Assembly (NCBI GenBank): GCA_035705985.1
Contig: DASSVP010000193.1
Location: 1-5,610, forward strand
Direction: 5' to 3'
From: JACVRW01 sp035705985
GTDB taxonomy: Bacteria > Actinomycetota > Thermoleophilia > Solirubrobacterales > Thermoleophilaceae
DNA length: 5,610 nucleotides
The notes beneath the pieces are model-generated. The model worked only from the letters and a program-made list of their open reading frames with translations, did not search any database and was not told where the DNA came from. The first letter of the stretch is position 1; every line of letters starts with the position of its first letter. Positions 1 to 5,063 of this stretch are shown in pieces. The position numbers were made by a program, and so were the translations under genes.

Positions 1-1
1 G

Positions 2-106
2 CCCGGTGCGATCGTGACGGGCCTGAGCCTTTTCATCAGGCACCGCGAGATGGTCCGCATGCGGCCGTTCGCGCTGCCGGCCCTCAGAAGGAGGACATCG
101 CAATGA
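2..106 (+). CDS. C-terminal end of an unidentified protein (partial)
   Basis: This frame is open from the window edge to a TGA at 104-106 and encodes about 34 residues. Third positions are almost all G or C until the last few codons, which supports real coding. The visible peptide starts with a short hydrophobic run (AIVTGLSLFI) followed by an Arg-rich, Pro-containing tail (RHREMVRMRPFALPALRRR). That looks like the end of a membrane helix with a positive cytoplasmic tail, although this is inference from a short fragment. The stop overlaps the ATG of the following peroxiredoxin remnant as ATGA, so the two were probably in one transcript. I do not recognise the family, and most of the gene lies outside the window. 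Confidence 0.4.
   Translation, partial: PGAIVTGLSLFIRHREMVRMRPFALPALRRRTSQ
88..94 (+). promoter_or_regulatory. Shine-Dalgarno of the peroxiredoxin remnant
   Basis: AAGGAGG lies 8 bases before the ATG at 103, inside the end of the upstream reading frame. It is a near-perfect ribosome binding site and fixes the original start of the peroxiredoxin gene, although that gene is now broken. Confidence 0.7.
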
Positions 107-301
107 CGCCCACCATCGGCGACACCGCCCCGGACTTCGATGCCGAGACCACCGAGGGGACGATTCGCTTCCACGACTGGCTCGGCGACATGGCGAGCTG
201 ATCATCGGCCTCTCGGTGGATCCCCTGGACACCACGAGCGTCCATACATCCGGATCGTCTCCCAGCCGGACCGTCAGCCGGCGGGGTCGCGCGGCGCGTA
301 G
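103..301 (+). pseudogene. 1-Cys (Prx6-type) peroxiredoxin remnant, internally deleted
   Basis: Intact Prx6-type peroxiredoxins are thiol peroxidases of roughly 210-220 residues. Here only three pieces survive, each in a different frame. Piece 1 (103-201) is the N-terminus, with IGDTAPDFDAETTEG and then RFHDWLGD, ending at a premature TGA at 199-201. Piece 2 (about 195-233) reads LIIGLSVDPLDTT, matching the family's conserved GLSVDP segment. Piece 3 (about 239-301) reads RPYIRIVSQPD followed by PAGSRGA and a stop, resembling the family C-terminus (PYLR..PQP). The segment that should carry the peroxidatic cysteine (PVCTTE) is missing, as is most of the C-terminal half, so no active enzyme can be made. 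The start and its Shine-Dalgarno site are intact. The last 28 bases overlap the 3' end of the convergent VOC gene. Pieces 1 and 2 are very secure; piece 3 is a shorter match. Confidence 0.8.
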
Positions 302-657
302 CGCCGGTGCAGCATAAGAGCGTTGCCGTCGGGATCGCTGAAGATCGCCATGTGGCAGACGCCCGTGTCGAGGATGTCGCCGTGGAAGCTGACTCCCCGG
401 GCCTCCAGGGCCTCGCGGGCTGCGGCGACGTCCTCGACGTGCAGCGCGAGGTGGTTCGCGTTGGCCTTGAACTCGCCGATGCCCATCTTCTCCGGGTTGA
501 CCACGCTCAGCGTCACGGTCCCGGTCTCGAACTCCGCGAAGTTGCGCTCGGGCTTGTAGACGGACCGCTCGAGCCCGAGCGTCCCGCCGTAGAACTCGAC
601 GGCGCGCTCGAGGTCCTGGGTCGGGACCGAGACGAAGTCGACGCCGGTGACGGTCAT
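274..657 (-). CDS. VOC (glyoxalase/bleomycin resistance/dioxygenase) family protein
   Basis: This 127-residue protein is the last gene of the minus-strand operon. It has the two-module VOC fold pattern: an N-terminal betaalphabetabetabeta half (residues 1-55, with VSVPT and AVEFYGGTLGLE) and a second half (66-120, with NHLALHVEDV, AAREALEARGV, SDPDGNALML). VOC enzymes usually bind a metal through H/E/H/E. Here the first His position is D7, the first Glu position is about S51, H69 is kept, and the last Glu is M115 with H117 nearby. A classic metal site is therefore doubtful, and a binding or sequestering role is possible. The start chosen is the ATG at 657-655, because it overlaps the SnoaL gene's stop as ATGA. 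A start 13 codons upstream (696) is open but would overlap that gene by 43 bases with a peptide unlike the family N-terminus. No clear Shine-Dalgarno site precedes the start, consistent with translational coupling. Substrate unknown. Confidence 0.9.
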   Translation of the reverse strand: MTVTGVDFVSVPTQDLERAVEFYGGTLGLERSVYKPERNFAEFETGTVTLSVVNPEKMGIGEFKANANHLALHVEDVAAAREALEARGVSFHGDILDTGVCHMAIFSDPDGNALMLHRRYAPRDPAG

Positions 658-1019
658 GATGGGCGGAATCCCGAGCACACCACTCGCATCCAACATATGC
701 GACCGTCGCGCTCCTCGACGTAGGCCTGCTGCTCGACGAGGAAGCGCCCGTCAGGGTTCTCGACGCTGAAGCGGTAGCCGACGCGCTCGCGGTCGGCGAC
801 CGCGTCGCTCTCGACGCTCTCCACGCCGACGATCTCGTCCTTGTCCGCGAACCACTCGTCCAACAGGAGCGACATGAGCTCGTCCCGGCCGTTCGCCTCC
901 CAGGCCCGGCTCGGCGTCAGCCCGCAGAAGTCGATCTCGGGATGGACCAGCTCTCGCAGCCGGCCGGCGTCCTTCGCGCCGAGCGCCTTCGCGAACTCAC
1001 GGCCGAGCGTTGCTTCCAT
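654..1019 (-). CDS. SnoaL-like / NTF2-fold protein
   Basis: This 121-residue protein has the features of SnoaL-like polypeptides with the NTF2 fold: an N-terminal helix (REFAKALGAKDAGRLRELV), the HPEIDF strand at 26-31, the GLTP segment and conserved Trp40, a middle helix (DELMSLLLDEWF), and a C-terminal beta-sheet (RVGYRFSVEN, FLVEQQAYVEERDGRICWMRVVCSGFRP). Family members are cyclases, isomerases, hydrolases or simple ligand binders, so no reaction can be assigned. The ATG at 1019 lies inside the last codons of the sigma gene (23-base overlap), and its TGA overlaps the ATG of the VOC gene by ATGA. Position is the main clue: in ECF41-type sigma factors a SnoaL-like domain is fused to the sigma C-terminus and modulates activity. 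Here a free-standing relative sits directly behind a sigma gene of another type, so a regulatory or ligand-sensing role is possible but unproven. Confidence 0.88.
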   Translation of the reverse strand: MEATLGREFAKALGAKDAGRLRELVHPEIDFCGLTPSRAWEANGRDELMSLLLDEWFADKDEIVGVESVESDAVADRERVGYRFSVENPDGRFLVEQQAYVEERDGRICWMRVVCSGFRPS

Positions 1020-2196
1020 CGGCGGATCGTAGCTCCGCGGCGCGCCGCTCCAGAAGGCGGCGCTCTGGCTCGGAGCGGACCAGCTCGAGCGCGCGCTCGT
1101 AGGCGGTGATCGCCGGGTCGTCGCGGCCGAGCCGGCGGAGCAGCTCCGCTCTCGTCGAATGCAGGTACGGATACGAATCGAGCTCGAGCGTGTCGACCAG
1201 CGCCAGGGCCGCCTCGGGGTCGCCCGCCTCGGCGATCGCGACGGCGCGGTTCAGCTCGGCGACAGGCGAGCCGGTGAGGCGGGCCAGCTCGCCGTACAGC
1301 TCCGCGATCTGCGGCCAGTCCTGCCGCTCCTCCGAGTGGAGGTCGGCGAGCGCGGCCTGCACCAGGTAGGGGCCGCGCCCGCCCAGCGCCAGCGCGCGCT
1401 CGAGACGGCCGCGGCCCTCGCGAAGCTGGTCGCTGTCCCAGCGCGAGCGATCCTGGTCCCTCAGCAGGACGAGCTCGCCGTCCGCGAAGCGCGCGTCGCG
1501 GCGCGCGTCGTTCAGGAGCATGAGCGCGAGCAGGCCGTGCACCTCGGGCTCGTCAGGCATCAGCTCGGCCAGCGCGCGGCCAAGCCGGATCGCCTCGCTC
1601 GCGAGCTCGCCGCGGCCGCCGTAGCCCTCGTTGAAGATCAGGTAGACGACCGCCAGCACCGCCGCGAGCCGGTCCGGGAGGAGGTGCGGCGCAGGCACGC
1701 GGAACGGGATGCCGGCAGCGCGAATCTTGTGCTTCGCGCGGACGAGCCGCTTCGCCATCGTGGGCTCCGGGACGAGGAAGGCGCGGGCGATCTCGTCGGT
1801 CGTCAGCCCGCCCAGCGTGCGCAGCGTGAGCGCCACCTGGGCGTCGAGCGCGAGCGCGGGGTGGCAGCAGGTGAAGATCAGCTCGAGGCGCTCGTCGGGG
1901 ATGGTGGTGTCGTCCATGTCGTGCTCGGGGGCGGTCCCCGGGACCTCGAGCAGGCGCGTCTTCGCCGCGAGCGTGCGGTCGCGACGGATGCGGTCGATGG
2001 CCCGGTTGCGCGCCGTCGTCACCAGCCAGGCGCGTGGATTCTCCGGCGCACCCTCCTGCGGCCACCGCGCTGCGGCGATCGCGAAGGCCTCCTGCGCGGC
2101 CTCCTCCGCGAGCTCGAAGTCACCGAGGAGGCCGATGAGCGTCGCGAGGACGCGCCCCCACTCGTCGCGGAAGGCCTGATCGAGCGTGGCTACCAC
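997..2196 (-). CDS. ECF42-type RNA polymerase sigma factor with C-terminal helical/TPR-like extension
   Basis: This 399-residue protein directs RNA polymerase to specific promoters. The sigma2 region spans about residues 10-75 (FRDEWGRVLATLIG, AEEAAQEAFAIAAARW, NPRAWLVTTARNRAIDRIRR). The sigma4 region spans about 100-160 and contains the helix-turn-helix (LTTDEIARAFLVPEPTMAKR). Then comes the long extension characteristic of this group (DUF6596-like, VVYLIFNEGY at about 183-192) and a C-terminal helical part resembling TPRs (LHSTRAELLRRLGR, AITAYERALEL). Length and order match ECF42 factors, which are known to be linked to DGPF/YCII genes and to need their C-terminal extension instead of a classical anti-sigma factor. 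The start is GTG at 2196-2194 (protein VVATLDQAF). The frame stays open for 98 more codons upstream, but those codons are out of frame with the real DGPF gene and look non-coding. The GTG overlaps the DGPF stop (GTGGTAG, 7 bases), implying translational coupling. Confidence 0.95.
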   Translation of the reverse strand: MVATLDQAFRDEWGRVLATLIGLLGDFELAEEAAQEAFAIAAARWPQEGAPENPRAWLVTTARNRAIDRIRRDRTLAAKTRLLEVPGTAPEHDMDDTTIPDERLELIFTCCHPALALDAQVALTLRTLGGLTTDEIARAFLVPEPTMAKRLVRAKHKIRAAGIPFRVPAPHLLPDRLAAVLAVVYLIFNEGYGGRGELASEAIRLGRALAELMPDEPEVHGLLALMLLNDARRDARFADGELVLLRDQDRSRWDSDQLREGRGRLERALALGGRGPYLVQAALADLHSEERQDWPQIAELYGELARLTGSPVAELNRAVAIAEAGDPEAALALVDTLELDSYPYLHSTRAELLRRLGRDDPAITAYERALELVRSEPERRLLERRAAELRSADGSNARP

Positions 2197-2549
2197 TCGG
2201 CGATCGGACGCACCTCGACCGCGCCGCCCAGGCGAGCGGCCGGAATGCGTGCGGCCAGTTCGATCGCCGCGTCGAGGTCGTCGGCCTCGAAGATGAGGTA
2301 GCCGCCGATTGCCTCCTTCACCGCGACGAATGGCCCGTCGGTGGTGAGTGTCTCGCCGTTCTCGACGCGCACGGTCGTGGCGGTCTCCGGATCCTGGAGC
2401 TGGAGCCCGGAGGTCACGCCCGCGGTCTCGTTGATCGCCTGGTAGTCGCGGTGGACGGCGTTCTGCTCGTCCTCGGACAGCTTCGACCAAGCATCCGGGT
2501 CGCGCGGGGTGGGCGCGTCGGCCTGATGGATCAGCAGCATGTACTTCAT
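2190..2549 (-). CDS. DGPF/YCII-like protein, partner of the ECF42 sigma factor
   Basis: This 119-residue protein belongs to the YCII-related (DGPF) family: N-terminal MKYMLLIHQ strand, a helical middle (LSEDEQNAVHRDYQAINE), the signature DGPF at residues 71-74 followed by KEAIGGYLIFEADDLDAAIELAARIP, and a C-terminal strand ending VEVRPIAEW. The fold is a ferredoxin-like alpha+beta dimer. The biochemical role of DGPF proteins is not established, although they are conserved neighbours, and in studied cases targets, of ECF42 sigma factors. The start at ATG 2549 is well supported by AAGGAGG six bases upstream. It is the first gene of a four-gene minus-strand chain; its TAG overlaps the GTG start of the sigma gene. 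It is divergent from the methyltransferase at 2601 across a 51-bp gap. Confidence 0.95.
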   Translation of the reverse strand: MKYMLLIHQADAPTPRDPDAWSKLSEDEQNAVHRDYQAINETAGVTSGLQLQDPETATTVRVENGETLTTDGPFVAVKEAIGGYLIFEADDLDAAIELAARIPAARLGGAVEVRPIAEW

Positions 2550-2555
2550 GGGGTT

Positions 2556-2562
2556 CCTCCTT
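2556..2562 (-). promoter_or_regulatory. Shine-Dalgarno of the DGPF gene
   Basis: On the minus strand AAGGAGG is followed six bases later by the ATG at 2549. It is the strongest ribosome binding site in the window and is the only clear one in the minus-strand operon; the three downstream genes start inside or at the end of their predecessors. Confidence 0.85.
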
Positions 2563-2580
2563 TTGAATGGTCGCGTATGG

Positions 2581-2607
2581 GACGAACGGCGGGGGAAGAA
2601 ATGGACA
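2581..2607 (-). promoter_or_regulatory. Candidate ECF-type promoter of the minus-strand operon
   Basis: On the minus strand TGTCCA (2607-2602) and CGTC (2584-2581) are separated by 17 bases. From published work on ECF42 in Streptomyces, the group recognises a TGTCGA-like -35 and a CGA/TC -10, so the match here is five of six at -35 and good at -10. A start of transcription around 2574 would leave a leader of about 25 bases holding the AAGGAGG site. This fits autoregulation or cross-regulation of the operon, but short GC-rich motifs arise by chance in such DNA. The -35 overlaps the start codon region of the divergent methyltransferase gene. Confidence 0.4.
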
Positions 2608-3230
2608 CCGTCACGCAATCCATCGATCTGCCGCGCGGCGAGCTCCGCATCGAGCAGCCGGCCGAGGCCGCCGAACTGCCGGACTCCGGAGGCGTCGAGT
2701 GGGCACCGCTCGTGCCGTACTGGGCGGTGCTGTGGCGGAGCGGCGTGGCGCTGGCACGAGAGCTCGACTCGATGGAGCTCAGCGGCCGGCGCGTCGTGGA
2801 GCTGGGCTGCGGCCTGGCGGTGCCGAGCATCGCGGCCGCGCGCGAGAGCGCCGAGGTGCTTGCGACGGACACCGACGAGGAGGCCCTGGAGTTCGCGGAG
2901 CGCAACGCGTCCGCGAACGGCGTCAGTCTCGAGACCGCGCGCGTCGACTGGTCCTCGCCGGACGACCTCCTCGCGCGCGGCCCGTTCGACCTCGCGATCG
3001 CGGCCGACGTGCTCTACGAGCGCCAGGCGGTCGCGCAGCTGCTCGACCTCCTGCCCAGGCTGGCGCCGCGCGCGTGGGTCGCGGATCCCGGTCGCCCCGC
3101 CGCCGAGGCCTTCATGGAACTGGCGAAGAGCCGCGGCCGGCTCACGGAGATGCGCGTGCGGGGCGTGGTGAGGCTCTACGGGCTGAGTAGCGTTCGCCCC
3201 CATGGACCACCTGGCGATCCCGGTTCGTGA
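2601..3230 (+). CDS. Class I SAM-dependent methyltransferase (METTL21 / nicotinamide N-methyltransferase-like)
   Basis: The 209-residue protein transfers a methyl group from S-adenosylmethionine. It shows motif I (VVELGCGLA, residues 65-73), an acidic post-I loop (ATDTD, D90/D92) contacting the SAM ribose, a later Asp (ARVDW, D116), and FDLAIAADVLYE (129-140) containing the D-x-x-Y motif typical of the METTL21-like 'methyltransferase 16' group. The upstream VPYWAVLWRSGVALAREL segment is also typical of that group. Members methylate protein lysines or small molecules; the substrate here is unknown. The ATG at 2601 was chosen because GGGGGAAGAA precedes it. An ATG at 2577 in the same frame has no ribosome binding site. 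The C-terminus (SSVRPHGPPGDPGS) runs 29 bases into the next VOC gene and is probably a low-complexity extension. It is divergent to the sigma/DGPF operon, so shared regulation is possible. Confidence 0.85.
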   Translation: MDTVTQSIDLPRGELRIEQPAEAAELPDSGGVEWAPLVPYWAVLWRSGVALARELDSMELSGRRVVELGCGLAVPSIAAARESAEVLATDTDEEALEFAERNASANGVSLETARVDWSSPDDLLARGPFDLAIAADVLYERQAVAQLLDLLPRLAPRAWVADPGRPAAEAFMELAKSRGRLTEMRVRGVVRLYGLSSVRPHGPPGDPGS

Positions 3231-3558
3231 CCAGGAGCGCTCCCGCCGCTTCTACGAGACCTATTTCGGGTTCGGCGCACGACCGGCGCGGCGCTACGAC
3301 GGCGGGGTGCTGATGCTCTACGACGCGGACGGGTTCGCACTCGCCCTCGGGCCGTCGGACCAACCGCTGGACCCGCCGCCCTGGATGCACTTCGGCGTCG
3401 GCCTGCCCGACCGAGACGCCGTGCTCGCGCTGCGCGAGCGCCTCGCGGCGGACGGCGTCGAGCTGGTCGAGGAGTGGGACGAGCCCGACTACGTCAGCGT
3501 CAAGTGCCGGGACCCCGACGGCTACATCGTCGAGGCGGCCTGGGAGCCGCGGGTCTGA
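3202..3558 (+). CDS. VOC family protein (glyoxalase-like) with mostly preserved metal ligands
   Basis: The 118-residue protein has the VOC pattern: MDHLAIPV, then RRFYETYFGF in the first module and MHFGVGLPD, ALRERLAADGVE, DPDGYIVEAAWE in the second. Likely metal ligands are H3, H63 and E111. The usual Glu of the fourth beta-strand is not seen (FALALGP), so at least three of four ligands are present, unlike the VOC protein at 274-657. VOC proteins include glyoxalase I, extradiol dioxygenases, fosfomycin-modifying enzymes and antibiotic-binding proteins; which applies here is unclear. The ATG has no Shine-Dalgarno site and lies inside the last 29 bases of the methyltransferase gene, so translation is probably coupled. 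It is followed immediately by a perfect hairpin (3564-3581). Confidence 0.9.
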   Translation: MDHLAIPVRDQERSRRFYETYFGFGARPARRYDGGVLMLYDADGFALALGPSDQPLDPPPWMHFGVGLPDRDAVLALRERLAADGVELVEEWDEPDYVSVKCRDPDGYIVEAAWEPRV

Positions 3559-3563
3559 ACGCC

Positions 3564-3581
3564 GGACCGCTCGCGCGGTCC
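3564..3581 (+). terminator. Perfect 7-bp hairpin after the VOC stop; possible terminator or leader structure
   Basis: GGACCGC, loop TCGC, GCGGTCC form a perfect seven-base-pair stem with a four-base loop, six bases after the VOC stop codon. No T-run follows, so it is not a canonical intrinsic terminator; GC-rich actinobacteria often use hairpins without U-tracts. It may separate the methyltransferase/VOC pair from the next gene, or protect the mRNA 3' end. Confidence 0.4.
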
Positions 3582-3597
3582 GCGCCGTACTACGGGC

Positions 3598-4722
3598 ATG
3601 CCGATCGCCGCGCTCGTCGTCGTCGTCGCTGCCCTGTTCGCCCTGCTGCCCGCCTCGGCCGCCGCCGACGGCCTGCCGGCTGTGGGGGTCGACGCGAACC
3701 CGGTCTCGAATCCGGGTGGTCAGGTGGAGTATCAGACGGAGAAGGCCGGAAGGTCGACGCGCGTGGTCGAGAGCGCGCGCTACGGCGGCGTGCTGCAAGA
3801 GCGGCTCGTGCGCGGCGTCTACGCAATCCCGGCGGTGGCCTACGACGGCTCGCCGAGCGGGCTCTCCGCAGACGGCCGCACGCTGGTGCTGATCAACCCG
3901 CGTGTGCGCTTCCCGCGCGCGCGGACCACCTTCGCCGTGGTCGACACGCGAACGCTCCGGGTCCGCCGGACGATTGCGCTCCGCGGCGACTTCTCGTTCG
4001 ACGCGATCTCGCCCAACGGACGGGTGATGTACGTCATCGAATACCTGAGCCCGCGGGACTTCACCGAGTACGCGGTGCGGGCCTACAACATCCGCACGCA
4101 GCGGCTGTACCAGCGCCCGGTCGTGGATCCGAACGAGGCCGGCGAGGACATGTACGGGATCCCGGTCAGCCGCGTATCGAGCCGGGACGGCCGCTGGCAC
4201 TACACGCTGTACGAGGCGCGCAAGCATCCGTTCGTGCACGCGCTGGACACGGTGGGGCGGACCGCCGTCTGCATCGACATCGAGGGCGGCGTGAAGAGCG
4301 TCTGGAACGCGACCATCTCGCCGCGCGGGCCCCGGCTCGAGGTCGTGGACCGGTCGGGCCGGACGCTCGCCCAGGTCGACACGAGGACCAACGAGGTGGT
4401 GTGGGAGCGGCCGCCGGCCGAGCCGGCGAAGCCGAAGGCAGGCCGGGCCCCGGCGCCATCGCGGGACGCGAGCACCTCCTGGCTGCCGATAGCGGCGCCC
4501 ATCGCCGCGCTGCTGCTGCTGCTGCTGCTGCTGCTTGCGGCGGCCACCCGCCGACCCGCCCGCTCAAAGCAGCGCGCCTCCGAACCGATGACCGAGGAGT
4601 GGGAAGTGAGCTCGGACCGACACGCCCCGATCGCCTCACCATCTGGCCCGTCGAGGGCGACCAGTTCGGAATCGACGTCCGCTGGGGCGGAGCGGCGGGA
4701 AACCGCCGGGCAACCGTCGTAG
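3598..4722 (+). CDS. Exported, membrane-anchored protein with beta-propeller-like ectodomain
   Basis: I do not recognise a named family. The 374-residue product starts with a hydrophobic export signal (IAALVVVVAALFALLPASAAADG, residues 3-25, cleavage likely after Ala22 or Ala23), although no Lys or Arg precedes it. Residues about 35-273 contain repeated short strands of a YncE/WD40-like propeller: SADGRTLVL, FAVVDTRTLRVRR, ISPNGRVMYVIEYL, VRAYNIRTQRLYQR, FVHALDTVGRTAVCIDIEGG, QVDTRTNEVV. A Pro/Ala/Lys-rich linker (274-293) follows, then one helix at about 295-316 made mostly of nine consecutive leucines, and a stop-transfer tail (TRRPARSKQR). This predicts an extracellular domain with a short cytoplasmic tail. 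The last ~35 residues are low-complexity Ser/Thr-rich and lie opposite a better coding frame, so the true C-terminus may differ (see frame-break finding). The only possible start is ATG 3598; there is no Shine-Dalgarno site and it is 39 bases after the VOC stop. Confidence 0.75.
   Translation: MPIAALVVVVAALFALLPASAAADGLPAVGVDANPVSNPGGQVEYQTEKAGRSTRVVESARYGGVLQERLVRGVYAIPAVAYDGSPSGLSADGRTLVLINPRVRFPRARTTFAVVDTRTLRVRRTIALRGDFSFDAISPNGRVMYVIEYLSPRDFTEYAVRAYNIRTQRLYQRPVVDPNEAGEDMYGIPVSRVSSRDGRWHYTLYEARKHPFVHALDTVGRTAVCIDIEGGVKSVWNATISPRGPRLEVVDRSGRTLAQVDTRTNEVVWERPPAEPAKPKAGRAPAPSRDASTSWLPIAAPIAALLLLLLLLLAAATRRPARSKQRASEPMTEEWEVSSDRHAPIASPSGPSRATSSESTSAGAERRETAGQPS
4510..4533 (+). repeat. (CTG)8 in-frame trinucleotide tract
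   Basis: Eight consecutive CTG triplets followed by CTT encode the nine leucines that form the core of the membrane helix of the exported protein. A perfect trinucleotide run can lengthen or shorten in steps of one leucine by replication slippage without breaking the frame, which would tune the helix length. Confidence 0.85.
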
Positions 4723-4850
4723 CGCGCCTGCTGTCCGGCGCCGGGATCCGCGGCCGCCTGACCCAGGCCGTGGACGGCGCGTGGGAGGTCCGGCTGGGCC
4801 CGGTGCCCGGCGCGGACGTGGCCCGGGTGATTGACGAGTTCGTCTGGTAG
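4599..4850 (+). CDS. 83-residue hypothetical protein, or displaced C-terminal domain of the preceding protein
   Basis: From about 4620 this frame is strongly coding (third positions almost all G/C), unlike the overlapping frame of the gene before it. Visible features are LTIWPVEGDQFGIDVRWGG (residues 13-31), VVARLLSGAGIRGRLTQ (40-56), WEVRLGPVPG and a terminal VARVIDEFVW: a compact, mainly beta domain. I do not recognise the family. The only in-frame start is GTG 4599, with a poor ribosome binding site, and the gene would overlap the preceding one by 124 bases, which is unusual. One extra C in the run at 4625-4628 would join it in frame to the upstream ATG 4588 (peptide MTEEWEVSSDRHAPDRL) and to the membrane protein itself. 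It may therefore be a separate gene with a damaged start or the cytoplasmic domain of the preceding protein. Confidence 0.6.
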   Translation: MGSELGPTRPDRLTIWPVEGDQFGIDVRWGGAAGNRRATVVARLLSGAGIRGRLTQAVDGAWEVRLGPVPGADVARVIDEFVW

Positions 4851-5063
4851 CCCGCTCGAGACCTCCGCATTCCGCGCACAAAGCGACACTCGCGCAGTGC
4901 GGTGCTGAGGGGCGAATGCAGGCGATTGTGGAACGCCAAGGCCTGAGAGGGGAGCGGGCGCGGCCGGTCAGAGCACCCATGCTCTGCCTGTGCCAAAAGG
5001 CGGCGCCAGAAGGGCATGGCCGCGCGAATGCTTCTCACCCGTTGCGATTCGCGGCCGCCGCGG
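4851..5063. other. Convergent intergenic region
   Basis: This 213-base gap lies between the plus-strand 83-codon frame and the minus-strand beta-helix gene, whose stops face each other. It contains one perfect hairpin (4969-4986). I see no convincing gene, tRNA or promoter in it; short frames crossing it have irregular codon composition and no family motif. Confidence 0.6.
4969..4986. terminator. Perfect 7-bp hairpin between convergent genes; candidate bidirectional terminator
   Basis: CAGAGCA, loop CCCA, TGCTCTG form a perfect seven-base-pair stem with a four-base loop. It lies between two convergent genes, where a shared terminator is expected. No T-run flanks it on either strand, so termination strength is uncertain. 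Confidence 0.4.

Noticed and set aside
263..281. Short direct repeat CAGCCGG twice at 12-base spacing
   Set aside because: Seven-base repeats are common at this base composition and nothing nearby suggests an operator or insertion target.
1159..2301. Long plus-strand open frame (380 codons) opposite the sigma and DGPF genes
   Set aside because: Arg/Glu/Ala-rich composition with no domain pattern; it is the antisense shadow of a strongly G/C-biased coding sequence.
2197..2490. 98-codon N-terminal extension of the sigma factor
   Set aside because: It lies wholly over the DGPF gene in another frame, is Arg/Gly-rich low complexity, and precedes the normal N-terminus of the family; GTG 2196 fits better.
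3142..4239. Minus-strand open frame of 365 codons opposite the second VOC and exported-protein genes
   Set aside because: Arg/His/Val-rich translation without motifs, opposite well-supported genes; a composition artefact.
4166..5038. Overlapping minus-strand frames opposite the exported protein and the 83-codon frame
   Set aside because: Translation is Arg/Pro/Ser/Ala-rich with a poly-Ala or poly-Ser run from the reversed CTG tract; no domain features.
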